Assembly: GCA_964570205.1 (NCBI GenBank)
Contig: CAZMXI010000029.1
Coordinates: 1 to 33,440 of the forward strand
From: CAZMXI01 sp964570205
Lineage (GTDB): Bacteria; Planctomycetota; Phycisphaerae; Tepidisphaerales; Tepidisphaeraceae
Length of the DNA stretch: 33,440 nt
Direction of reading: 5' to 3'
This document shows, piece after piece, positions 16,486-22,938 of this stretch. The position numbers and the translations under genes are program-made. Position 1 is the stretch's first letter, and the number at the start of each line of letters is the position of its first letter. Under the pieces are notes generated by a model. That model was given only the letters and a program-made list of their open reading frames with translations, ran no database searches and was not told the DNA's origin.

Positions 16486-17193
16486 ATGACCACGCGCCGA
16501 CACTTCGCAAGAATCTCTCTGGCTTTCCTCGCAATCGTTTGCTCGGCCTGGGCCGCCACCACCGAAGTGATGTTGAAGGATGTATCGCAGGACAAGCCTC
16601 TGGTGCTCGACCAGAACGCCGATTACCACCTGATCAATGTGCATGTGGCGGGCTTGGTGGACTGCCCCGCGCTGACCCTGGCCGGGCGGATCAGGTCCAT
16701 CACGATCGAGCGAAGCGGCTTCGGGCGGGTATGGTCGGGCATGGAGGGCAAGGCGGCCGCCGTGGAATGCGCCGGAGCGATGGTTGGCCGGCTCATCGTG
16801 AGGGATTCGTCCTTTTTCGATACCGAAAACCAACTGGTGAGCCTGAAGGACGGCAGCTTCGGCAGAGTGACCTTCGAGCGATGCCGGTTCAGCACGAGCG
16901 CCGAGTTCCTGAAGGAGGCGTATACCGCCAATCCGTGGCGCACGACGCCTCCGAACACCGAGTTCTATAACATCGACCGCCTGGAGCTCCTGGACAGCGA
17001 GTTCGTGAACACCACGGTGGTCATCCATCCATCGGTCAAACAGGTGATCATCCGCGGCGGCCCACCGAGCCTGCAGGTGCTGAACCAGCGGATCACGCAG
17101 GTGATTCACCTGAGGGCGGACCAGTTGGCCGAGAGCATAGCCCCGCCGGGCAGGGCCATGGCGATGCAGGATCTGGCTGATGGTCGGGGCTGA
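16486..17193 (+). CDS. Exported protein, probable right-handed beta-helix fold
   Basis: A 235-residue protein with an N-terminal signal peptide (MTTRRHFARISLAFLAIVCSAWA). The mature part consists of short repeating strands of the type RSITIERSGFG, RLIVRDSSFF, RVTFERCRFS and RLELLDSEFVN, spaced about 25-30 residues apart. This is what parallel beta-helix proteins (polysaccharide-binding or -degrading, or adhesive) look like. No catalytic signature is visible, so the function is unknown. The ATG at 16486 has AAAGGA (16474-16479) 6 nt before it, whereas the upstream in-frame GTG at 16468 would spoil the signal peptide. A second exported protein follows 105 bp downstream on the same strand, possibly in one transcript. 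Confidence 0.65.
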   Translation: MTTRRHFARISLAFLAIVCSAWAATTEVMLKDVSQDKPLVLDQNADYHLINVHVAGLVDCPALTLAGRIRSITIERSGFGRVWSGMEGKAAAVECAGAMVGRLIVRDSSFFDTENQLVSLKDGSFGRVTFERCRFSTSAEFLKEAYTANPWRTTPPNTEFYNIDRLELLDSEFVNTTVVIHPSVKQVIIRGGPPSLQVLNQRITQVIHLRADQLAESIAPPGRAMAMQDLADGRG

Positions 17194-17298
17194 TGGGCAA
17201 ACCTTTGCAGGCGGGGATTGTCTGTCATGTCGTATACCGTTCAACCGTCTCGCGCGGCGTTGTTGGCGCGCGTGGGTCCTTTCCATATGAGGCGAAAC

Positions 17299-18465
17299 AT
17301 GCGGTCTGCCCTTTTGGCGTCGGTGTCGAGCATCCTGATCATCTTCTGCGGGTTCGGGTGCACGCGCACGCGGACGGTCTATTACGACCAGTTCGGCCGC
17401 GTTCACGAGCAAAGGCAGAGGGTCAAGCTTTACATCAAGGATCTGGCCGACGAGGGCGGCGGGCTTGCGCACCGGGGCACATGGACAGGCGACGGAGACT
17501 GGCCCGATGAAGCCCGCGGCGGCGATGAAGGCGACCTCTTTGGGGTATGGATTGAGATTCGCAGCGAGAACAACTACCACAGCCGCCAGACCATGGTCCC
17601 GCGGAAGGATGTGACGTGGCGGCCTGTCCAGGGCGTTTCGGGCGAGGGCGACGAGGCGGTTCTCACGATCTTCCGGCCGGCGGGGAAGATCATCTGCACG
17701 GGCTCGTACTCCGGGCAGAGAGGCAGCGGGCAGGTGCGGCTTGAGCCGGACACGGCGTACATGGACCGGCTTTCGATCATGCTGGCCGGCGGCATCGAGC
17801 CGGCCGACGTGCCCCTGCTGATGATCTCGGGGCTGGAACTGGAATACGCCGGCCGGATGTGCAGGGCCCTTGCGGAGAAGCCCAGGCTCGACGAGTTGCT
17901 CAGGCTGCAGGGCTATGGCGTGACGCCGGAGTATGCCACCGATCTGGGCAAGGCCGGATATTCGCTGCCGCCGGGGGATCTGGTCGAGCTGCGGAAGCAC
18001 GGCGTCTCGGCTGAGTATGCCGCGAGCTTGAAGAAGGCGGGATACGACCTGTCGGTGGAGGATTTGACGACGTTGCGGCGGCACGGCGTCAGCGAGGATT
18101 TCGCCGGGGCAGCGCGCAAGGCCGGGTATGGCCGGACCGTCGATGAATTGGTCGAAGTGCGGCGACACGGCATCTCGGAGGGTTTCCTTTCTGAGTTGAA
18201 GGCGGCCGGATATGACCTGCCTGTGGGGGATGTGGTGCAGATGCGGCGACACGGCATCAGCACCGAGTTCGCCAAGGGCGTGCGAGATGCGGGATACGAG
18301 TTTTCGATCAACCAGATGATCGAGCTGAGGCGACATGGGGTATCGGTGGAGTACCTGAAATCGCTGCACGACCCGGACCAGCGAGACCTGACCGTCGAGG
18401 AAATCGTCGAGTTGCGGCGGCGCGGGGTGGACCCGGAGGTTGTCAGGAAGATCCGCCGGCCGTAA
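17299..18465 (+). CDS. Predicted lipoprotein with a 28-residue 'LRRHGVS...AGY' repeat
   Basis: A 388-residue protein with a hydrophobic leader (MRSALLASVSSILIIFC) followed by GFGC at Cys21, a probable but imperfect lipobox. Residues about 30-195 are a beta-rich domain of unknown type. From about residue 205 to the end come six to seven tandem units of about 28 residues with the pattern (D/E)LV.LRRHGVS.EF...L..AGYDL.V. Similar repeats occur beside M56 (BlaR1-type) peptidases and in other planctomycete and Bacteroidetes proteins, where they are thought to mediate protein contacts; no peptidase domain is present here. The frame is open further upstream (ATG at 17227), but ATG 17299 is preferred because GAGG lies 6 nt before it and the signal peptide then starts at once. 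Confidence 0.7.
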   Translation: MRSALLASVSSILIIFCGFGCTRTRTVYYDQFGRVHEQRQRVKLYIKDLADEGGGLAHRGTWTGDGDWPDEARGGDEGDLFGVWIEIRSENNYHSRQTMVPRKDVTWRPVQGVSGEGDEAVLTIFRPAGKIICTGSYSGQRGSGQVRLEPDTAYMDRLSIMLAGGIEPADVPLLMISGLELEYAGRMCRALAEKPRLDELLRLQGYGVTPEYATDLGKAGYSLPPGDLVELRKHGVSAEYAASLKKAGYDLSVEDLTTLRRHGVSEDFAGAARKAGYGRTVDELVEVRRHGISEGFLSELKAAGYDLPVGDVVQMRRHGISTEFAKGVRDAGYEFSINQMIELRRHGVSVEYLKSLHDPDQRDLTVEEIVELRRRGVDPEVVRKIRRP

Positions 18466-18522
18466 AACAGCCCCGCCGAAGCGCGCGATGATGACGTTGA
18501 ACGCCCGGCAGAATGGATGTGA

Positions 18523-18924
18523 ATGGACATGACGAATGGCGATGATGAATATCGTGGCGGGCCAGGATCGAGACTGGTCTTCTGCTGCAGCGGCGCGGCG
18601 GATGTGGGGGAAATCGGGCATCGGGCAGCGCGGATGCTGGACGATCGGGGGGTGGCCAGCCGATTCTGCCTGGCGGGCATTGGCGGCGGCGTCGAGGCGA
18701 TGCTGCGCAAGACGCGTGAGGCGGAGTGCGTGCTGGTGATCGACGGCTGCAAGGTGGGTTGTGCGCGGCGGACGCTGGAGCAAGCAGGGTTCAAGGATTT
18801 CGAGCGGGTGTGCGTGGGGGAGATGGGCATCCCGAAAGGAAGCTCACCCGTCACTGATGAGCGGGTCGAGCGGGTGTTCGAGCAGGCCCGCGCGATGATC
18901 GAGGCGAAGGCGAACTCCGTGTGA
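18523..18924 (+). CDS. DGC-domain putative zinc-binding protein
   Basis: A 133-residue soluble protein of the DGC family, named after its conserved Asp-Gly-Cys. It shows both usual cysteine clusters: VFCCSGAADVGEIGHRAAR near residues 19-37 and IDGCKVGCARRTLE near 73-86. The family is annotated as metal (zinc) binding, but its biological role is not established. Start: ATG at 18523; the next in-frame ATG is two codons on, and no Shine-Dalgarno sequence is obvious. It ends 1 bp before the convergent mtnA gene, with no space for a separate terminator. Confidence 0.8.
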   Translation: MDMTNGDDEYRGGPGSRLVFCCSGAADVGEIGHRAARMLDDRGVASRFCLAGIGGGVEAMLRKTREAECVLVIDGCKVGCARRTLEQAGFKDFERVCVGEMGIPKGSSPVTDERVERVFEQARAMIEAKANSV

Positions 18925-18925
18925 A

Positions 18926-20032
18926 TCATGGGTTTGAGTTTGTGCGACAGAGGGCGGCGAGGGATTCGCCGTAAGGCGGTCGGGCAACGCCATGCTCGGT
19001 GATGATGGCGGTGACCAGGTCGGCGGGGGTGACGTCGAACGCGGGGTTGTAGATATCCACGCCGTCGGGGGCGGTCTGGCGGCCAAAGCCGTGAGAGAGC
19101 TCTTTGGGATCGCGCTGTTCGATGGGGATCTGCCGACCGGTGGCCAGCGAGAGATCGATGCTGCTGGTGGGGGCGGCGACGTAGAACGGCACGCCGAAGT
19201 GCCTGGCGAGGATGGCGACGCCGAGGGTGCCGATCTTATTCGCGACGTCGCCGTTGGCGGCAACGCGGTCGGTGCCGACGATGACGGCGTCTATATGGCC
19301 TTCCTGCATGACGGTGGCGGCCATGGAGTCACAAATCGTGGTCACGGGGATTCCGTTGGCATGAAGCTCGAATGCGGTGATGCGGCTGCCCTGGAGCAGG
19401 GGACGGGTTTCATCCGACCAGACATGGAAGCGGAGGCCTTTCTCAGCGCCGACGTAGATGGGGGCGAGGGCGGTGCCGTATTGCACAGTGGCCAGTCCGC
19501 CGGCATTGCAATGAGTGAGGATGCCGATTTCGGCGTCGGTGGCGGCCTGCCGGTCGGTTTCGGCCAGGATGAGGTCCAGGCCATGCTGGCCGATGGCTCG
19601 GCAGACGTGGTTGTCGTGGTCGATCATGGACAGGCATTCGGAAAGCATGCGCTGCTTGATCAACTCGACGGCCTGTTCGGGGGGAAGGGCGGCGGCGTCG
19701 CGGCCGACATCGCGGGCGGTTCGGCGCATGCGGTCGATGGCCCAGAAGAGGTTGACGGCGGTTGGGCGGCTGGTGGCGAGATAGTCGGCGACGTGGTTGA
19801 GGCGGTCGTAGAAGCCGAGGAGTTCGCGGCCGCGGTAGTCGCGAACGCCGAGATAGACGCCGAAGGCGGCGGCGACGCCGATGGCCGGGGCACCGCGAAC
19901 GACAAGGCGCTGGATGGCATCCCACATCTGCCTATCGCTGGTGATGTCAATGTGGGCCTGTTCGGTGGGCAGCCTGGTCTGGTCGAGGAGGCGGACGGCT
20001 TGGCCGGTCCATGCGATGGTCTGGAGCATCAT
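18926..20032 (-). CDS. mtnA: S-methyl-5-thioribose-1-phosphate isomerase
   Basis: MtnA converts methylthioribose-1-phosphate to methylthioribulose-1-phosphate in the methionine salvage pathway that recycles methylthioadenosine from polyamine synthesis. The 368-residue length fits. Seen are RGAPAIG (46-52), THCNAGGL (173-180) with the catalytic Cys175, and GTDRVAANGDVANKIGT (253-269) with the catalytic Asp255. The frame stays open far upstream (to 20263), but that extension is low-complexity and not protein-like. The MM pair at 20032/20029 starts the conserved LQTIAW sequence. There is no Shine-Dalgarno sequence; a TACAAT box 7 nt upstream suggests a leaderless mRNA. No other salvage genes are nearby, although the metYXW operon is 3 kb away. 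Confidence 0.93.
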   Translation of the reverse strand: MMLQTIAWTGQAVRLLDQTRLPTEQAHIDITSDRQMWDAIQRLVVRGAPAIGVAAAFGVYLGVRDYRGRELLGFYDRLNHVADYLATSRPTAVNLFWAIDRMRRTARDVGRDAAALPPEQAVELIKQRMLSECLSMIDHDNHVCRAIGQHGLDLILAETDRQAATDAEIGILTHCNAGGLATVQYGTALAPIYVGAEKGLRFHVWSDETRPLLQGSRITAFELHANGIPVTTICDSMAATVMQEGHIDAVIVGTDRVAANGDVANKIGTLGVAILARHFGVPFYVAAPTSSIDLSLATGRQIPIEQRDPKELSHGFGRQTAPDGVDIYNPAFDVTPADLVTAIITEHGVARPPYGESLAALCRTNSNP

Positions 20033-20039
20033 CGGGGCG

Positions 20040-20045
20040 ATTGTA
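20040..20045 (-). promoter_or_regulatory. Candidate -10 box of a leaderless mtnA transcript
   Basis: TACAAT on the minus strand (plus ATTGTA, 20040-20045) is one mismatch from the -10 consensus and ends 7 nt before the mtnA start at 20032. The matching -35 region (TTCCCC at an 18-bp spacing) is poor, so an activator or an extended element may be needed. Confidence 0.35.
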
Positions 20046-20141
20046 AGAGGAGGCCGGCACCGAGGGGAAGCAGCGCCGGGCAGGCGCGCGAAGCAAATGG
20101 AACCGCAGATGCACCGATGGCAGCCAGCGCAATCTGTACTG

Positions 20142-20169
20142 TGGGACATTCTGGGACATAATGGGACAT
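20142..20169. repeat. Three TGGGACAT direct repeats at 10-bp spacing
   Basis: Identical TGGGACAT octamers begin at 20142, 20152 and 20162, separated by 2-nt linkers (TC, AA). The 10-bp period puts all three on the same face of the helix, the usual layout for a cooperatively bound regulator. They lie about 100 bp upstream of the mtnA start (on that strand ATGTCCCA). Confidence 0.6.
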
Positions 20170-20720
20170 GGGCGAGGCATAGGACTTGTGTTGGCAATGG
20201 TTTATGCGCATAGAGTCGCATATTGCGTATTGCGTGGGGAGAGGATGGGTGCGGAAAGAGCATTGGGCTGGGGCGATATGAGATTGTGAAAGAGCGGTCT
20301 CCGGGGCTGGCCCGGAGGGGGCGGATGGGCCGCCGATGTTCGGGGTATTATACGGCTTCGTTAGGTATTTGTTCAAGTGGCCTGCGGATTTTTCTGGAGT
20401 TTCTTTCGGGGGGCGGAGGGCGGATCGGGAGTGGGACGAGCGGATTCCCCAGCAGCAGATGCATCTGCGCAGCCCGCGTGCGCCGTTGTGCGCGCAGAAC
20501 TGCACCTGCGGGCGATTGACCAGCGTCAGCCGCTCGGATGAGCACTTGGTAGCCCAACCTACCGAGGCAGCGTCGCGGGCAACGGGGCATCGATGCATGT
20601 TAAAGAAGGCGGACTGGCGGGCTCAAGGGTTATGATTCCCTCCCTTCCTCGAATCAAATCAGTTTAATTGGCTAATTGTTGACCTACAATAAGATGACTA
20701 TCGGGGGTGGAGGATTTGCC
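20170..20720. other. Gene-free region with two tandem hairpins
   Basis: No protein-like ORF is present. Two adjoining perfect hairpins stand out: CTCCGGG (20299-20305) with CCCGGAG (20311-20317), and GGCGG (20320-20324) with CCGCC (20330-20334). They could be part of a structured leader read towards mtnA or a terminator-like element. Close to the next gene the sequence becomes AT-rich (20658-20695), with a repeated TAATTG and a TACAAT (20685-20690) that may be the -10 of the PEP-CTERM gene. Confidence 0.4.
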
Positions 20721-22577
20721 ATGTCTTCAAGTCGTTGGTGCATTGTCCCTGGTTTCCTTTGGGTTGCCCTGTTTGCCGCCTGTCGGCAAGCGGGAGCGCA
20801 GTATGAATCCGTCGTGAACTCCAGCGGCGTCCTGAATCGCAAGAACTGGATAGTGCCCTACACGGCCGTTGGCGGCGACGGGCTGCGCACCAACGGCATC
20901 GTGCAATTCACAGACCCCGGCTCAGTGGATGCTTCAGGATTGGCCGTGACCTATGACGTATTCCGCCTTCTCAGCATACCCTGGGTTCGGGTGGGACAGA
21001 CCTACTACGAATTGTCGGCGGCCCGTCTTCAGGCGAACAATCCGGTGCAGTTGATCAGCGACCTCCAGTTCGTCCTTGATGCCAAGTACAACATCAACGA
21101 AGAGAACCTGTTCATCGATGTGACCATGGCGGGCAATGTCGGCGGGCTGTTCGTGTACGACGTGACCGCCGTTGCCCAGACGGGCGCAGCGATTGACGAG
21201 TCGGTCCAGATAGCGCTGAGCACTGATCCCGAGACGGGCAAACCAGGGCTGGCCGCATCGGTGGACATCGTGGATCTGGTGATGGGCGAGGCGGCGAAGT
21301 GGCACACGCAGTTCAACGAATTCTCCGCGGCGATGGCGGCGCCGTTTCAGCCTGGCGGCCTGAACCTGATGGAGAAGGTGCGATTCAAGGATGCCGGGAT
21401 CAGCAAGGCGATCGTGTTCTGTCTCGATAATCGCCTCGACCCCAGCCAGAATCCAACCCAAGGCGAAATGCTGTACATCCACAACAACGCTGTGGGGGAG
21501 CAGACCGACCCGGCATCGCTGGTCGACGGCGAATCGATCTTTGGTCCCGGCCGCCAGCGCGATCCCTACCTGTCGCTGATCTCCAGCGGGCAGGTTACCA
21601 GCCCGGATCGCCCGGTCCAGGGGGCTGGTTTCGCGGCGGTTTTCCAGGACCACGGCGTTGGTGGCGGAGTCCGCTTTCCGCAGTCAATTACCGACAATGT
21701 CGACCTGCTACGGCAAACGTCGGCCTGGAATGCGAGTGTCGTCACCCGACCGCTCAATCCACAGAGCACGGGCGTCATCTTCGTGGTGCGCGGGCGGATC
21801 GAGGAGTTGACGGCAGTCACGACATTCGCGGTTCCGGGAAGCGGCTATGTCACGGCGGTACCCTGGACCACGTACCAGGTGACTCCCGAAGAACCGGTGG
21901 ACCGCTTCGAAGTCCGCCTGTGGTATCCCCAGGAAGCGCTGATCGCCCTGGATGAGGACACCATTGCGATGTACCGCTATGACGCCGCGGCGCAGCAGTG
22001 GCTTTCAGCGAGTGCGTCGACCGTCGATGCGGCACGCAATCTGGTGACGGGCGTATTCGAGCTGCAGGCAGGATCCGTCGAGCCGGTCGTATTCTCTCTG
22101 TTTGGCCATGAAGCCCCCGCCACAATGGCCAAGACGATCGGCATCGGGCCGGTTGATGCGAACGTCGGGAATCGGCTTGTTGTGCGTGGCTTCGCGGAAG
22201 TCGAAGGCCTGGTCAGCCTGGAGAGCATCGCGGCCGATCCGCTGGAGCCGCTGGCTCCCACGCCTGATGGGTTCTTCCCTCCTCTGATGTATCACCGGCT
22301 CGTAACGGACGTACCGTTCGATACAACGGCTACGGTGACGCTTAACTGTGCCCTCGCAGAACTGAGTTCCGTCAACGAAGCAGGGTTGCGCCTGTTCGCC
22401 TTCGACGGCAGCAGCCTCTTCGACGTTACGCTGGAACTGGACATATACACCAACAGCGTGGAAGGGTCGCTGGTGAATGACGCCATCCTGTTCGTCAGTC
22501 AGCCCATTCCCGAACCCAGCCTGACCACGCTGGGGCTGGTGGTCGCCGGTTGGCTTATCACACGCCGACGTTCATGA
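20721..22577 (+). CDS. PEP-CTERM sorted exported protein
   Basis: A 618-residue secreted protein. It begins with a signal peptide (about residues 1-26, ending CRQAGA|Q). It ends with a PEP-CTERM sorting signal: IPEPS, a hydrophobic segment LTTLGLVVAGWLIT and the terminal RRRS. Such proteins are processed by an exosortase (not in this window) and usually end up in extracellular matrix or the envelope. The long middle is beta-rich, without any domain I recognise, and contains stretches such as GVIFVVRGRIEELTAVTTF and LVVRGFAEVEGLVSL that may be related strands. The ATG at 20721 is set by GGAGGA (20709-20714) and by the signal peptide; an in-frame TTG at 20676 is rejected. It stands alone, after a 0.7-kb gene-free region. 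Confidence 0.85.
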   Translation: MSSSRWCIVPGFLWVALFAACRQAGAQYESVVNSSGVLNRKNWIVPYTAVGGDGLRTNGIVQFTDPGSVDASGLAVTYDVFRLLSIPWVRVGQTYYELSAARLQANNPVQLISDLQFVLDAKYNINEENLFIDVTMAGNVGGLFVYDVTAVAQTGAAIDESVQIALSTDPETGKPGLAASVDIVDLVMGEAAKWHTQFNEFSAAMAAPFQPGGLNLMEKVRFKDAGISKAIVFCLDNRLDPSQNPTQGEMLYIHNNAVGEQTDPASLVDGESIFGPGRQRDPYLSLISSGQVTSPDRPVQGAGFAAVFQDHGVGGGVRFPQSITDNVDLLRQTSAWNASVVTRPLNPQSTGVIFVVRGRIEELTAVTTFAVPGSGYVTAVPWTTYQVTPEEPVDRFEVRLWYPQEALIALDEDTIAMYRYDAAAQQWLSASASTVDAARNLVTGVFELQAGSVEPVVFSLFGHEAPATMAKTIGIGPVDANVGNRLVVRGFAEVEGLVSLESIAADPLEPLAPTPDGFFPPLMYHRLVTDVPFDTTATVTLNCALAELSSVNEAGLRLFAFDGSSLFDVTLELDIYTNSVEGSLVNDAILFVSQPIPEPSLTTLGLVVAGWLITRRRS

Positions 22578-22782
22578 ATCGCCATGGCCCGGTGTCGTCG
22601 AGGATCAGGTCGATCACCTCGCCGGCCCTGGGCTTCATCCCGCTCAGCAGCGCCCCGATGGTCTGCGCCAGCAGTACGGGGGCATCCCAGTAGCCCTGTG
22701 CCCGGCACGCTTCGTAGCGGGTGCGGCGCCCCGGGGGCTGGGACCGCTTGCGACGGTTGCGGCAGCTCGGCCGCCCACAGGT
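22558..22782 (-). pseudogene. Degenerate coding remnant, possibly of a DDE transposase
   Basis: On the minus strand a 74-codon frame without a start codon reads like real protein: RRTRYEACRAQGYWDAP, then LLAQTIGALLSGMKP and VIDLILDDTG. The 'ILDDT' with a preceding hydrophobic strand resembles the first catalytic aspartate of DDE transposases of the IS4/IS701 type, where 'DDT' is common. It is bounded by a stop on the N-terminal side and ends 20 nt inside the PEP-CTERM gene, so only a fragment survives. No terminal inverted repeats or target duplication could be found. The identification is tentative; it may be a remnant of another gene. Confidence 0.35.
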
Positions 22783-22883
22783 TCATCCCCAGGCCGAGGG
22801 GTGGAGGATTTCGCTGCCGTCGGCAGCTATTGCTCCGCCCACGCACGGCCGGGCGCAATCGCGGCGTCGGCCGCGAGCCTTGC

Positions 22884-22911
22884 TTGCGTTTGTTGCGCTA
22901 GCAATTACAGT
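22884..22911 (+). promoter_or_regulatory. Possible promoter of the C39-like lipoprotein gene
   Basis: TTGCGT (22884-22889), a 16-bp spacer and TACAGT (22906-22911) lie 27 bp before the ATG at 22939 and would give a leader of about 20 nt containing the GGGAG Shine-Dalgarno sequence (22927-22931). The -35 match is only moderate. Confidence 0.35.
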
Positions 22912-22938
22912 GAATGGCATCCATACGGGAGTACATCC

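Noticed and set aside
16288..18783. 831-codon open frame on the minus strand
   Set aside because: It is antisense to three credible plus-strand genes with signal peptides or family motifs, and its translation is a His/Arg/Pro/Gln-rich shadow without domains.
18992..20161. 389-codon open frame on the plus strand
   Set aside because: A Gly/Asp/Val-rich shadow of mtnA, which has complete catalytic motifs on the other strand.
20033..20263. Upstream in-frame extension of mtnA by 77 codons
   Set aside because: Its translation is Pro/Cys/His-rich with no family match, and the MtnA family begins at the MLQTIAW sequence.
20627..20640. GGGTTATGATTCCC resembling a tRNA T-arm
   Set aside because: The loop lacks the conserved TTCGA-type sequence, and no acceptor, D or anticodon arms can be placed around it.
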